NCBI RefSeq assembly: GCF_002742685.1
Contig: NZ_PEDM01000002.1
Span: forward strand, 1 to 64,000
Length of the DNA: 64,000 bases
Origin: Anoxybacillus flavithermus
GTDB lineage: Bacteria; Bacillota; Bacilli; Bacillales; Anoxybacillaceae
Direction: 5' to 3'
In this document: positions 7,785 through 16,313 of the stretch, one piece after another
Numbering within the stretch: the stretch's first letter is position 1
How the letters are laid out: every line of letters starts with the position of its first letter
Notes under the pieces: generated by a model
The model's input: only the letters and a program-made list of their open reading frames with translations
The model's database searches: none
Told to the model about the DNA's origin: nothing
Translations under genes and position numbers: made by a program

Positions 7785-7845
7785 CTTCATTTAGTCCCTG
7801 GAGAATTTTTTCTTCATGTACGGATGAGGCTTTTGTGTTTACACC

Positions 7846-8256
7846 TTATCGGTCAGTAGCTCCCAAATGTTTTTTTAATGCTTCTTGAAGAATTTGTGAA
7901 TAGTTCACATTATATTGTTTGGCAAGGTCATCTAACCATTTCGGAATGGTTAATGTCTTTTTCACGGCTTTATTCTCCATTTCGTGACGGAAGGGTGGCA
8001 TCCACACTTCGACGAACACAACGACTTGGTGTTTTTCTGTTTGAATTTCTGACACTTTTGAAGGTTGAGGGATTTCTTCATTTTCCTGTTCCAAGCCATA
8101 TAGATGCAATGCCATCGCTTCTTTTGCCATTTGAAATGCTTCCTCTTCCGTATCTCCACAAGTAAAGCAACCAGGAAGATCGGGAAACTCAACAGATATT
8201 CCATCACTACCGTAATCGAAAATAGCTGGATAAATGTAACGATCTTTTTTATTCAT
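7846..8256 (-). CDS. hicB: HicB-family antitoxin
   Basis: A 136-residue protein. Residues 1-70 have the HicB degenerate RNase H-like fold: YPAIFDYGSDGISVEFPDLPGC followed by GDTEEEAFQMAKEAMALHLYG. The C-terminal 40 residues (KKTLTIPKWLDDLAKQYNVN, SQILQEALKKHL) look like a ribbon-helix-helix DNA-binding domain. HicB neutralises HicA and represses the operon. It follows hicA with 28 bases between, on the same strand. AGGAGG stands ten bases before the ATG. Confidence 0.9.
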   Translation of the reverse strand: MNKKDRYIYPAIFDYGSDGISVEFPDLPGCFTCGDTEEEAFQMAKEAMALHLYGLEQENEEIPQPSKVSEIQTEKHQVVVFVEVWMPPFRHEMENKAVKKTLTIPKWLDDLAKQYNVNYSQILQEALKKHLGATDR

Positions 8257-8284
8257 TAGGTATTAACCTCCTTTTCGTACAGGT

Positions 8285-8476
8285 TTAGAGTAGTCCGGCC
8301 TGCTTGAGTATACTTTTTACCGTTTTTGCTGGTAGGTCTTTCTTAGGATGGGGGATGGTCACTAAACCAGGTTTACTAGGATGTTTAAACTGATGATGGC
8401 TGCCACTCGTTCTTACTATGTACCATCCGTCCTGTTGTATCATTTTAATTAATTGTTTTGAAGAATAACTCTTCAT
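8285..8476 (-). CDS. hicA: HicA-family mRNA interferase toxin
   Basis: A 63-residue dsRBD-like toxin. It has the family pattern KQLIKMIQQDGWYIVRTSGSH, with the catalytic histidine in GSHHQFKHP, then VTIPHPKKDLPAKTVKSILKQAG. All key residues are present, so it appears intact. HicA cleaves mRNA and is held inactive by HicB. Toxin-first order is usual for the family. GGAGAGGG precedes the ATG. A promoter with an internal palindrome lies directly upstream. Confidence 0.92.
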   Translation of the reverse strand: MKSYSSKQLIKMIQQDGWYIVRTSGSHHQFKHPSKPGLVTIPHPKKDLPAKTVKSILKQAGLL

Positions 8477-8497
8477 TTCCCTCTCCCCTTGATTTTA

Positions 8498-8525
8498 TTA
8501 TAACACGTATTAAAGTACGTACAAT
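8498..8525 (-). promoter_or_regulatory. hicAB promoter with candidate HicB operator
   Basis: On the minus strand TTGTAC (8520-8525) and TATAAT (8498-8503) are 16 bases apart. Between them, at 8506-8521, lies the inverted repeat ACGTA-N6-TACGT, well placed to be an autoregulatory operator for the HicB ribbon-helix-helix domain. The promoter is seen directly; the operator role is inferred. Confidence 0.65.
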
Positions 8526-8626
8526 ATTTTTTCGTTTCCTTTCACCGCCCAAAATTTGTCGAAGTTTCATAGAAACAGTGGTTCATTGCTTTGATCTCTA
8601 GTTTTTTCCAATTCCCCCTTACTGAA

Positions 8627-8658
8627 AAAAGCTGTTCGGCAAATGCCAAACAGCTTTC
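8627..8658 (-). terminator. fabI terminator (part of repeat copy 2)
   Basis: On the minus strand a stem AAAGCTGTTTGGC/GCCGAACAGCTTT is followed by T residues, directly after the fabI stop. The same hairpin recurs at 7733-7763; the full repeat copy 2 spans 8627-8679. Confidence 0.85.
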
Positions 8659-8661
8659 AAA

Positions 8662-9438
8662 TTATCGCGCTAAAATGTGATAGCCAGAGTCGACGTGGAT
8701 AATTTCTCCAGTCACGCCGCGCGATAAGTCGCTAAATAAAAATAGTGCCGTATCGCCTACTTCTTCTTGTGTCGTTGTGCGGCGCAGCGGTGCACGCTCT
8801 TCGATTTCTTTTAAAATCGAATTAAAGTCGCCGACACCTTTGGCAGATAACGTGCGAATTGGACCTGCGGAAATGGCGTTGACGCGAATGCCGTATTTTC
8901 CTAGGTCGTTCGCCAAATATTTCACGCTCGCTTCTAACGACGCTTTTGCGACACCCATGACGTTGTAGTTTTGCACGACGCGCTCGCCGCCTAAATACGT
9001 TAATGTGACGATGCTGCCGCCTTCTGTCATTAGCTCTTTCGCCGCTTTCGCCACCGCTGTTAACGAATAGGCGCTAATGTTGTGCGCAAGTAAAAATCCT
9101 TCGCGATCGACGTTCATATACTCGCCTTCTAAATGTTCTTTATTCGCAAATGCGATACAATGCGCCACACCGTGAATGACGCCCACTTGCTCTTTGATTT
9201 GCGCAAAGCATGAGGCAATTTCTTCATCTTTCGTCACATCGCAAGGCAAGACAAGCGCTCTGTCATCTTCTAACGTCGCCACTAATTTTTTTACTTCATT
9301 TTCAAAACGCTCGCCAGCATATGTAAAAATTAATCGCGCTCCTGCCGCATGAAGCGCACGCGCAATGCCCCAAGCGATGCTTCGTTTATTTGCCACACCC
9401 ATCACGACATATGTCTTTCCTTGTAACGATAATTGCAT
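8662..9438 (-). CDS. fabI: Enoyl-[acyl-carrier-protein] reductase (NADH)
   Basis: Last reductive step of fatty-acid elongation: trans-2-enoyl-ACP to acyl-ACP. 258 residues, the usual FabI length. Divergent Rossmann fold with GVANKRSIAWGIARAL near the N-terminus and catalytic Tyr-x6-Lys in YNVMGVAKASLE. The substrate-loop region GPIRTLSAKG and a C-terminal IHVDSGYHILAR are both typical. AAGGGGATG precedes the ATG. A sigma-A promoter with an overlapping FapR-type operator lies upstream, so it is likely co-regulated with fabHF at 34.6-36.8 kb. Its 3' end is duplicated beyond the hicAB cassette. Confidence 0.97.
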   Translation of the reverse strand: MQLSLQGKTYVVMGVANKRSIAWGIARALHAAGARLIFTYAGERFENEVKKLVATLEDDRALVLPCDVTKDEEIASCFAQIKEQVGVIHGVAHCIAFANKEHLEGEYMNVDREGFLLAHNISAYSLTAVAKAAKELMTEGGSIVTLTYLGGERVVQNYNVMGVAKASLEASVKYLANDLGKYGIRVNAISAGPIRTLSAKGVGDFNSILKEIEERAPLRRTTTQEEVGDTALFLFSDLSRGVTGEIIHVDSGYHILAR

Positions 9439-9470
9439 ATTCGTTCATCCCCTTAAATTATGATTTGTTA

Positions 9471-9487
9471 TTAGAACCTAGTATTAA
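9471..9487. promoter_or_regulatory. FapR operator of fabI
   Basis: TTAGAACCTAGTATTAA is close to the FapR consensus TTAGTACCTGGTACTAA and lies just downstream of the fabI -10 element. FapR represses fatty-acid genes and is released by malonyl-CoA. Confidence 0.8.
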
Positions 9488-9491
9488 TATG

Positions 9492-9519
9492 ATTATAACA
9501 AAAAATTCCCTACTTTCAA
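9492..9519 (-). promoter_or_regulatory. fabI promoter
   Basis: Minus-strand TTGAAA (9514-9519) and TATAAT (9492-9497) with a 16-base spacer. The -35 element lies in the loop of the mgtE terminator. Confidence 0.75.
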
Positions 9520-9530
9520 ATAGGGAATTT
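9499..9530 (-). terminator. mgtE terminator
   Basis: A 10-bp stem AAATTCCCTA/TAGGGAATTT with an 8-base loop and a short T run on the minus strand, overlapping the mgtE stop codon. Confidence 0.75.
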
Positions 9531-10851
9531 ATAATAAATAATCCATAAACATCGTCGCTAAGCCAAAATAAATAAGAATGCTAATTAAATCGTTAATTGT
9601 CGTAATAAACGGACCAGAAGCAACGGCAGGGTCGATGCGCAATTTATGCATAAAAAGCGGGATGAGCGCCCCAGCAACTGTCGCGACTGTTAGCGTCGCA
9701 AATAGCGCTAATCCGACGAGCACACCTAAGAAAAACTGCTGCTTCCATATATATACGACAATCGTAATGACGACGCCGCACGATAATCCAATTAAAAGCC
9801 CCGTTAACGCCTCGCGCGCAAGCATCCTCCACTTTCCTTCTTTCCCCAAATCCCCCATCGCCAAGCGACGCACCGCGACCGCCAACGACTGCGTCCCTGT
9901 ATTTCCTGACATCCCTGCAATAAGCGGGATAAATACGGCTAAAATCGCAACTTTTTCTAACGTATCTTCAAAACGGCTAATTAAATTTGCTGTCATCATC
10001 CCTAAAAATAATAAAATAATGAGCCATGGCAATCGTTTCTTCGCCGCTTCGAATGGGGTGTATTGAATATCAACATCAGGAACCCCGGCAAGTTTCGAAT
10101 AGTCGTCTGTCGCTTCTTCCGAAATGACATCGACAATGTCATCGACGGTAATAATCCCAAGTAAATGATTGTTTGCATCGACGACAGGAAGCGCCAAAAA
10201 GTCGTAGTTTTGCATTTTGCGCGCCACATCTTCTTGGTCTTCATCAACAAACACAGAAACGACCCGATCATTCATAATATCGGCAATCATTTCATCATCA
10301 TCCGACGTCAACAGCTCTCGAAGCGACAACACCCCAACGAGCTGACGCTGTTCGTTAATGACGTACAAATAATAAATCGTTTCCGCATTCGCCGCTTCTC
10401 TTTTTAAAATTTGCATCGCCGAACGCACCGTTTGATTGGCGTGAATGGCGATATATTCCGTTGTCATAATGCTTCCGGCCGTATATTCTTTATAATGAAG
10501 CAGCCCTTGAATATCTTTCGCCGCTTCATCATCCATAATCGTTAAATAATTCGCCACTTCTTTTTTATCAAGTTCATTTAATACGTCCGCCGCATTGTCG
10601 GCATACATGTGCGCGAGCATTTGCGCCACAAATAACGGATCCATTTCCGATAAATAAATTTTATATTCATCTTCTTCAATGTCGAGATGGTCAAAAATTT
10701 CCGCCATTTCTGCTGGCGACAAATATTCGTACATGCGCTTTCTCACTTCTGGGCTTTGTTCAACGTAAAACTTCGCCCGATCATACGGATGCCATTTTAA
10801 AAATTGCTCGCGAAACGCTTCCATTTTTTCATCATATAACGCCTGTAACAT
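9529..10851 (-). CDS. mgtE: Magnesium transporter MgtE
   Basis: 440 residues in the family order: N-terminal helical MgtE_N domain (about 1-130, LSPAEMAEIFDHLD), two CBS domains (about 135-255, containing YTAGSIMTTEYIAI and FLALPVVDANNHLLGIITVDD), a long plug helix, and five membrane segments in the C-terminal 180 residues (LIILLFLGMMTANLI, GMSGNTGTQSLAVAVR, the selectivity-region motif). It imports Mg2+, gated by cytosolic Mg2+ binding to the CBS and N domains. GAGGAGGGG precedes the ATG at 10851; the longer upstream frame is not used. No M-box riboswitch is visible in the short upstream region. Divergent from rodA. Confidence 0.95.
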   Translation of the reverse strand: MLQALYDEKMEAFREQFLKWHPYDRAKFYVEQSPEVRKRMYEYLSPAEMAEIFDHLDIEEDEYKIYLSEMDPLFVAQMLAHMYADNAADVLNELDKKEVANYLTIMDDEAAKDIQGLLHYKEYTAGSIMTTEYIAIHANQTVRSAMQILKREAANAETIYYLYVINEQRQLVGVLSLRELLTSDDDEMIADIMNDRVVSVFVDEDQEDVARKMQNYDFLALPVVDANNHLLGIITVDDIVDVISEEATDDYSKLAGVPDVDIQYTPFEAAKKRLPWLIILLFLGMMTANLISRFEDTLEKVAILAVFIPLIAGMSGNTGTQSLAVAVRRLAMGDLGKEGKWRMLAREALTGLLIGLSCGVVITIVVYIWKQQFFLGVLVGLALFATLTVATVAGALIPLFMHKLRIDPAVASGPFITTINDLISILIYFGLATMFMDYLL

Positions 10852-10900
10852 GATACCCCTCCTCTCGACAAAAATCGCTTTTTTTATTATGCGCGAATCT

Positions 10901-10929
10901 TTGCCAACTTGCAAGCAACGATGTAAAAT
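10901..10929 (+). promoter_or_regulatory. Promoter of the rodA-like gene
   Basis: TTGCCA and TAAAAT with a 17-base spacer, about 34 bases upstream of the start codon. Confidence 0.65.
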
Positions 10930-10962
10930 GAGAATGCACGATGAAACACAGGGGGAACAACA

Positions 10963-12126
10963 ATGGAAAATGAAAAAACCGTCCAATCGAAAATAGATTA
11001 TCATTTACTGTTTATTTTATTTTTAATTGCGATCGTGAGCGCCATCGCCATCGAAAGCGCGCGCGAGACGCTCCCTGCTAAACTGCAACATATTAACTTT
11101 GCGCAAAAGCAACTCATGTGGTATGGGATCGGTGCTGTCGTCATTGCCGTAACGATGCTTGTCGATTACGATCGGTTGTTTAAAATCGCCTGGTATTTAT
11201 ATGGATTCGGGATGATTCTTTTACTTGGATTAGAACTAAACGTCCCGGGTACATTAACGATTAAAGGGGCAACGAGCTGGTACAGCCTGCCGGGCGGAAA
11301 CTTTCAACCGTCTGAGCTCATGAAAATTTTTATGATTATCGTCATTAGCCGCATCATCGTCAACCATCGCGAAAAATACCATGACCCGACGTTGCAAGAC
11401 GATTTGAAACTGCTCGGAAAAATCGCTTTGTCGTTACTTCCGCCGCTTTTTTTACTTGCCCGTCAGCCTGATATGGGCATGTCGATGGTGTTTATGGCGA
11501 TTGCTGGCTCGCTCATTCTCGTCTCCGGCATTCGCTTGCGCATCATCGCAGTCATTGCTAGTCTCGCCGTTGTGGGAGTGACATCGTTTATCGTGGCGTT
11601 TTTATATTTCCCAGATGTATTAAAAATTCAACAATACCAATTAAACCGTTTTTACGGCTGGCTGAATCCGTATGAATATGCGAGCGAACAAGGATTTCAG
11701 CTCATTAAATCGCTTCTTGCAATCGGTTCAGGGGAGTTATACGGAAAAGGGTATAAAAACTTGGATGTCTATTTGCCAGAGTCGCATACTGACTTTATTT
11801 TTAGCATTATCGGGGAGCAATTTGGCTTTATTGGTGCAAGCATTGTCGTGTCGCTCTTTTTCTTATTAATTTACCGCATGATTCAAATTGCGCTAGAATG
11901 CCACGACCCATTCGGGAGTTATTTATGCGCAGGCGTCATCGGCATGATTACGTTTCAAGTGTTTCAAAACGTCGGCATGACGATCGGGTTACTACCGATT
12001 ACCGGTCTTCCGCTTCCATTCATCAGCTACGGAGGAAGCTCGCTTGCCACATACATGCTTGCTATTGGACTTGTCTTAAACGTCCGCTCCCGCACACAAA
12101 AATTTATGTTTTCTGCTGAACAATGA
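10963..12126 (+). CDS. rodA: SEDS-family cell-shape glycosyltransferase RodA-like
   Basis: A polytopic membrane protein of 387 residues with about ten membrane segments. SEDS signatures are present: QPSELMKIFMII, ARQPDMGMSMVF (conserved Asp of the catalytic cavity), the extracellular ESHTDFIFSIIGEQFGFIG motif, and C-terminal GLPLPFISYGGSS. SEDS proteins polymerise peptidoglycan glycan strands from lipid II with a partner class B PBP. RodA (elongation), FtsW and SpoVE share these motifs. I favour a RodA-type paralogue because the gene stands alone, outside a division cluster and with no PBP beside it. GGGGGAAC precedes the ATG, and a sigma-A promoter and a terminator make it monocistronic. Confidence 0.85.
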   Translation: MENEKTVQSKIDYHLLFILFLIAIVSAIAIESARETLPAKLQHINFAQKQLMWYGIGAVVIAVTMLVDYDRLFKIAWYLYGFGMILLLGLELNVPGTLTIKGATSWYSLPGGNFQPSELMKIFMIIVISRIIVNHREKYHDPTLQDDLKLLGKIALSLLPPLFLLARQPDMGMSMVFMAIAGSLILVSGIRLRIIAVIASLAVVGVTSFIVAFLYFPDVLKIQQYQLNRFYGWLNPYEYASEQGFQLIKSLLAIGSGELYGKGYKNLDVYLPESHTDFIFSIIGEQFGFIGASIVVSLFFLLIYRMIQIALECHDPFGSYLCAGVIGMITFQVFQNVGMTIGLLPITGLPLPFISYGGSSLATYMLAIGLVLNVRSRTQKFMFSAEQ

Positions 12127-12152
12127 TAGCCGCTTGCATGCGGCTATTTTTG
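12126..12152 (+). terminator. rodA-like gene terminator
   Basis: Stem ATAGCCGC/GCGGCTAT with a 6-base loop followed by five T, starting at the stop codon. Confidence 0.85.
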
Positions 12153-12167
12153 TAGAAAGGAGGAAAA

Positions 12168-12902
12168 ATGTACGACATTATTGGCGATATTCATGGTTGT
12201 TTTCACGAATTCATGTTATTAACAAAAAAGCTTGGCTACGTTTGGGAACACGATATCCCGATTCATCCGAACGGACGAAAGCTTGCTTTCGTTGGCGATT
12301 TAGCCGATCGTGGTCCGCAGTCATTGCGCGTCATTGATACGGTCATCTCGCTCGTTCAACAAAACAAAGCGGTGTACGTCCCAGGCAATCATTGCGACAA
12401 ATTGTATCGTTTTTTTCTCGGTCGAAATGTGCAAGTGACACACGGACTTGAAACGACGGTTGACGAATGGGAACAAGCGGATGAAAAAACAAAAACACGC
12501 ATTCGTACGCAATTTATGAAGCTGTACGAAAACGCCCCGCTTTATGCCGTCTTAGACGATGGAAAACTTGTGATCGCCCACGCCGGCATTCGAGGGGACT
12601 ATATTGGCAAATCGAATCAAAAAGTAAAAACGTTTGTGTTATACGGCGATATTACAGGTGAAAAACATCCGGACGGCTCCCCTGTGCGCCGAGATTGGGC
12701 AAAACATTACCGAGGCGATGCGCTTATCGTATACGGACATACGCCCGTCAAAGAGCCGCGCTGGCTAAACAACACCGTCAACATCGACACCGGCTGCGTA
12801 TTCGGTGGACAACTCACAGCGCTTCGCTATCCGGAAATGGAGACGGTTTCTGTTCCATCAACGATGCCGTATGTCGCTGAAAAGTTTCGCCCGTTTGATT
12901 AA
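12168..12902 (+). CDS. prpE: Bis(5'-nucleosyl)-tetraphosphatase PrpE
   Basis: A 244-residue metallophosphoesterase, equal in length to B. subtilis PrpE. The di-metal motifs appear in order: [10 protein letters not shown] near residue 6, GDLADRGPQ near 42, GNHC near 69, HAG near 137, and [10 protein letters not shown] near 185. PrpE hydrolyses Ap4A-type dinucleotides and has been linked to spore germination in B. subtilis. AAAGGAGG precedes the ATG. It converges with, and overlaps by four bases, the pseudouridine synthase gene, matching the B. subtilis yjbO/yjbP arrangement. Confidence 0.93.
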   Translation: MYDIIGDIHGCFHEFMLLTKKLGYVWEHDIPIHPNGRKLAFVGDLADRGPQSLRVIDTVISLVQQNKAVYVPGNHCDKLYRFFLGRNVQVTHGLETTVDEWEQADEKTKTRIRTQFMKLYENAPLYAVLDDGKLVIAHAGIRGDYIGKSNQKVKTFVLYGDITGEKHPDGSPVRRDWAKHYRGDALIVYGHTPVKEPRWLNNTVNIDTGCVFGGQLTALRYPEMETVSVPSTMPYVAEKFRPFD

Positions 12903-13777
12903 AGCAAACGGGCGATGTCGTCAGGGAGCGGCGCATGAAACGTCATCGTTTTTTCAAAAAACGGATGAAAAAACGTCAGCTCACAACTATGTAACGCTTG
13001 GCGGTCGATATGTTCCCGCAATCCCCCATATAAATCATCGCCAACGAGCGGATGACCGATATGAGAAAAATGAACGCGAATTTGATGCGTACGCCCCGTT
13101 TCTAATTGAATCGACACATGCGTCATCTCGTTTTTATATCGTAACACGGCGTAGTGCGTCACGGCCCGCTGACCGTCTGGTCGCACCTCCCGCTCAATGA
13201 TGCTGTCTCCTTTTCGTCCAATTGACGCATCAATCGTTCCGACAAGCGGGGTGACATATCCGTGGCAAATCGCTTCGTAGCGCCGTTTCACTCGACCTTG
13301 TTTTTGTTGTTCACTTAATAAATGATGCACATGGCGATGCTTCGCCACAAGCACAAGCCCGGACGTATCGCGGTCAAGCCGTGTAACGACATGCACCGTC
13401 GTTTGTAACTGTTGTTGTTCGTAATGATACAATAACGCATTCGCAAGCGTCCCATGCGGATGTTCGCGCGACGGAATGGTTGACATGTGCGGAGGCTTAT
13501 TGATGACGATCACATAATCATCTTCATACACGACCGCAAGCGGAATCGGCTCAGCGACCATATGTCCCCCTTTTTGTTCTGGTGGAAACGACACGCACAC
13601 TTCGTCCCCTGCTTTTAGCACGTAACGAACGGTCACAGGCACATCGTTCACTTCGATCCGCCCCCCTTGAAATTTAATATCGGTGAGCGCTGTTTTTGAA
13701 ATATGTTGTTGTTTTAAAAATTCACGAACGAGCATCCCATCTTGTTGTTGTGTGACGATCCAACGAAGTTGAAACAT
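12899..13777 (-). CDS. yjbO: RluA/RluD-family RNA pseudouridine synthase (YjbO)
   Basis: 292 residues. An S4-like N-terminal RNA-binding segment ([19 protein letters not shown], residues about 17-35) precedes the catalytic domain. The family motif is [16 protein letters not shown] with the catalytic Asp. Further on, RAVTHYAVL and [21 protein letters not shown] are the usual conserved blocks. It converts uridine to pseudouridine in RNA, probably 23S rRNA or tRNA; the target of YjbO is not deducible here. Twelve bases downstream of nadF on the same strand, in the yjbL-yjbM-nadF-yjbO group. Confidence 0.92.
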   Translation of the reverse strand: MFQLRWIVTQQQDGMLVREFLKQQHISKTALTDIKFQGGRIEVNDVPVTVRYVLKAGDEVCVSFPPEQKGGHMVAEPIPLAVVYEDDYVIVINKPPHMSTIPSREHPHGTLANALLYHYEQQQLQTTVHVVTRLDRDTSGLVLVAKHRHVHHLLSEQQKQGRVKRRYEAICHGYVTPLVGTIDASIGRKGDSIIEREVRPDGQRAVTHYAVLRYKNEMTHVSIQLETGRTHQIRVHFSHIGHPLVGDDLYGGLREHIDRQALHSCELTFFHPFFEKTMTFHAPLPDDIARLL

Positions 13778-13789
13778 ACAAATCCCTTT

Positions 13790-14581
13790 CTACTGAATAA
13801 ATGATTCTCGTACACGCTTCCAAAACGGGAACGGACGGAAGCGAGCGAAACGAATTTTTTCATCGGCGACGCGGCATTGAATCGATTTCACATCTTTATG
13901 CAATAGCGATAAATGGTCGATCGTAATTTGAAAATCGACGTCATTGACCGGCTTTAACATGCACGTATGATGCGCGGGCAAAATAAGCGGCGAGCCGATT
14001 GTACGAAACACACGGTTGTTAATGGAAGCCATTTCTGCGACTTGAATCGCCTCTAACGACGGATGTAAAATGGCGCCTCCAAGCGCTTTATTGTATGCCG
14101 TACTTCCCGATGGCGTCGAAATGCATAAGCCATCGCCGCGAAACGTTTCAAACAATTCTCCGCGAATTTCAACATCCATCACAAGCGTGCCGCTTACGCT
14201 TTTTACTGTACATTCATTGAGCGCTAAATATTTTGCCTCGCGTCCGCCGCGCACATATCGAATCGTTACTTCAAGAAGCGGATATTCTACGACTTGATAC
14301 GGCGTTTTCGCAATGGCGATGACGAGCTTTTCAATTTCATCAGGCACCCAATCGGCATAAAATCCCAAATGCCCCGTATGTACCCCGACAAACGCTGTTT
14401 GCACGAGCCGGCTACGATAACGATGAAACGCATACAACAACGTCCCATCCCCTCCGACTGAAATGACGATATCCGGCTCATCTTCATCATACGTTAAACG
14501 AAAATCGGTTAAATATGTACGAATTTTATACATACATTCGTTTGATATCGCATCCCCTTTAGATATGACCGCAAATTTCAC
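13790..14581 (-). CDS. nadF: NAD kinase
   Basis: Phosphorylates NAD to NADP using ATP or polyphosphate. 263 residues from a GTG start at 14581 ([10 protein letters not shown]), chosen because GGGGTGA lies five bases upstream and the start matches B. subtilis NadF; the frame is open from 14590. It shows the signature [13 protein letters not shown] with the catalytic Asp near residue 46, [18 protein letters not shown], and the [17 protein letters not shown] block. It follows the yjbM stop by only a few bases, in the same order as B. subtilis yjbM-yjbN-yjbO. Confidence 0.95.
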   Translation of the reverse strand: MKFAVISKGDAISNECMYKIRTYLTDFRLTYDEDEPDIVISVGGDGTLLYAFHRYRSRLVQTAFVGVHTGHLGFYADWVPDEIEKLVIAIAKTPYQVVEYPLLEVTIRYVRGGREAKYLALNECTVKSVSGTLVMDVEIRGELFETFRGDGLCISTPSGSTAYNKALGGAILHPSLEAIQVAEMASINNRVFRTIGSPLILPAHHTCMLKPVNDVDFQITIDHLSLLHKDVKSIQCRVADEKIRFARFRPFPFWKRVRESFIQ

Positions 14582-14586
14582 ACGCC

Positions 14587-15225
14587 TCACCCCTCGTTAT
14601 CTTTTACTTCTTGCTTGCGCGAAAACGCCACTTGCGCCTCTTGAATTTCAAAACGAATTTTCGACATTTCCTCGTCTAACAAATATGCCGCTTCCGCTGC
14701 CCGTTGCAATCGTTGTCGAATATCTTCAGGAAACTTGCCGCTATATTTATAGTTTAGCGAATGTTCAATCGTCGCCCAAAAATTCATCGCAAGCGTTCGA
14801 ATTTGAATTTCGACTAAAATGTTTTTCTCACCATAAATCATTTGCACCGGATAACGAATGACGACATGATACGAGCGATAACCGCTCTCTTTTTTTTGCG
14901 TAATATAATCACGTTCCTCGACGATCGTAAAATCGTTACGCTTGCGCAACAGTTCTACAACCGTTTGAATGTCATCGACAAACTGACACATCATACGCAA
15001 TCCTGCAATATCTTGCATTTGTTCTTCTAATTGATCGAGCGGAATATTTTTCTTTTGCGCTTTATCTAAAATGCTTGCAATTGGCTTCACTCTCCCTGTC
15101 ACAAATTCGATCGGAGAGTGCACCCCTTGCATTTCAAATTGAGCGCGCATCCCTTTTAGCTTAACTTTCAACTCTTCAACCGCCTGCTTATACGGCGCTA
15201 AAAAAAACTCCCAATGTTTTTCCAT
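14587..15225 (-). CDS. yjbM: Small alarmone synthetase (YjbM/RelQ/SasB)
   Basis: A 212-residue GTP pyrophosphokinase with a synthetase domain only and no hydrolase domain. Motifs: [18 protein letters not shown] for ATP binding, [21 protein letters not shown]-like [21 protein letters not shown], and [20 protein letters not shown]. It makes (p)ppGpp or pGpp from ATP plus GTP or GDP, independent of the ribosome, and forms tetramers in studied homologues. AGGTGG precedes the ATG. Likely co-transcribed with yjbL upstream and nadF downstream. Confidence 0.95.
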   Translation of the reverse strand: MEKHWEFFLAPYKQAVEELKVKLKGMRAQFEMQGVHSPIEFVTGRVKPIASILDKAQKKNIPLDQLEEQMQDIAGLRMMCQFVDDIQTVVELLRKRNDFTIVEERDYITQKKESGYRSYHVVIRYPVQMIYGEKNILVEIQIRTLAMNFWATIEHSLNYKYSGKFPEDIRQRLQRAAEAAYLLDEEMSKIRFEIQEAQVAFSRKQEVKDNEG

Positions 15226-15237
15226 CCAACCACCTAC

Positions 15238-15594
15238 TTATGCGAAAAATGCCGTTACCGCCTGTTCCATTTCTTCACCGTAGTTTGCATTTCCTTTAAT
15301 ATTTTCAATTAAGTACGCCACTTCCTCATGAATGCCTTCTAACTCGATCGTTGCATCGCTTCCGACAAGAAACATCGGCTCGTTTGTACGGAGCGCTTCT
15401 TTGATCGCTCCCCATACTTCTTTTGGCATGATGACATAAACGAATGCATCGCTCGCTTCTAATATGTATACAAACGCACACGCATCAGAATCAACAAGCA
15501 TATGTCGTTTTGGTTTTAATCCTTGAAGCGACGCCTCGCATGTGACATACCATCCATTTTCTTTTTTTTCTGCTGTATGTACGTATATTTTCAT
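15238..15594 (-). CDS. yjbL: UPF0738 family protein YjbL
   Basis: A 118-residue small soluble acidic protein without membrane segments, starting MKIYVHTAEKKENGWYVTCE. Length and position directly before yjbM match B. subtilis YjbL, founding member of UPF0738. The ATG at 15594 has GGAGGAAC upstream; the longer frame has none. Function unknown. Confidence 0.8.
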   Translation of the reverse strand: MKIYVHTAEKKENGWYVTCEASLQGLKPKRHMLVDSDACAFVYILEASDAFVYVIMPKEVWGAIKEALRTNEPMFLVGSDATIELEGIHEEVAYLIENIKGNANYGEEMEQAVTAFFA

Positions 15595-15662
15595 GTTTGT
15601 TCCTCCGTCGTTCATGATGTTCGCCTTTATTTTACCACATTTCACCTAGCGATGTTCACTAG

Positions 15663-15691
15663 TTGCACTTTTTCGTGTACATGTTGATAAT
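15663..15691 (+). promoter_or_regulatory. Promoter of yjbK-yjbJ
   Basis: TTGCAC and GATAAT separated by 17 bases, about 30 bases before the yjbK start. Confidence 0.6.
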
Positions 15692-15722
15692 AAAAAGTAG
15701 AATGATGTAAGGAGAAGAAAAC

Positions 15723-16313
15723 ATGAAACACGAACTTGAAATTGAATTTAAAAATATGTTGACGGCTGAAGAATTTGCTCGTTTCACACGTGCGTTTGCG
15801 GTGCGCGATGAGGAATGGGACGTGCAACAAAATTATTATTTTGACACGCCTGATTTTCAATTGAAGCAACAAAAAAGCGCATTGCGCATTCGTTTCAAAA
15901 ATGGCACATATACATTAACATTAAAACAACCGTATGAAGATGGGCTGTTAGAAACACATGAACCGTTAACGAACGAAACTGCGACAGCACTTATTTCAGG
16001 TGCAACGTCACTTCAAGGCGACATGGCAAACATATTGCAGTCGCTTCATATTGATCCAACAGCAATCGTCTGCTTCGGTGCGCTAACAACTCGCCGCGTT
16101 GAACGACCGTATCAAAACGGCACGCTCGTATTGGACTATAGTGAATATATGAACGTTGCTGACTATGAAATCGAATACGAAGCGAGCGATCGAGCAGAAG
16201 GCGAAAAAACGTTTACACACCTGCTCGAATCGCTTCACATCCCGAAACGAAAAACGAAAAATAAAATTGAACGATTTTACGAAGCTAAATACGGAACGGA
16301 GCGATCGCTATGA
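15723..16313 (+). CDS. yjbK: CYTH-domain triphosphatase-like protein YjbK
   Basis: 196 residues with the N-terminal ELEIEFK (ExExK) signature of the CYTH tunnel fold. Further charged strands line the tunnel: [41 protein letters not shown] proteins hydrolyse inorganic triphosphate or bind polyanions. GGAGAAG precedes the ATG. The stop overlaps the start of yjbJ by four bases, so the two are translationally coupled. It is divergent from the alarmone synthetase group, as in B. subtilis. The substrate is not determined by sequence. Confidence 0.9.
   Translation: MKHELEIEFKNMLTAEEFARFTRAFAVRDEEWDVQQNYYFDTPDFQLKQQKSALRIRFKNGTYTLTLKQPYEDGLLETHEPLTNETATALISGATSLQGDMANILQSLHIDPTAIVCFGALTTRRVERPYQNGTLVLDYSEYMNVADYEIEYEASDRAEGEKTFTHLLESLHIPKRKTKNKIERFYEAKYGTERSL

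Noticed and set aside
7785-7845. Further fabI homology beyond the 53-base repeat
   Set aside because: No codon-level similarity to fabI continues past 7784; the stretch is unique sequence after hicB.
9578-10066. 162-codon frame antisense to mgtE
   Set aside because: Shadow of the membrane domain of mgtE, with no start signals of its own.
12805-13200. 131-codon plus-strand frame over the prpE/yjbO junction
   Set aside because: Overlaps the conserved ends of both genes; no ribosome site.
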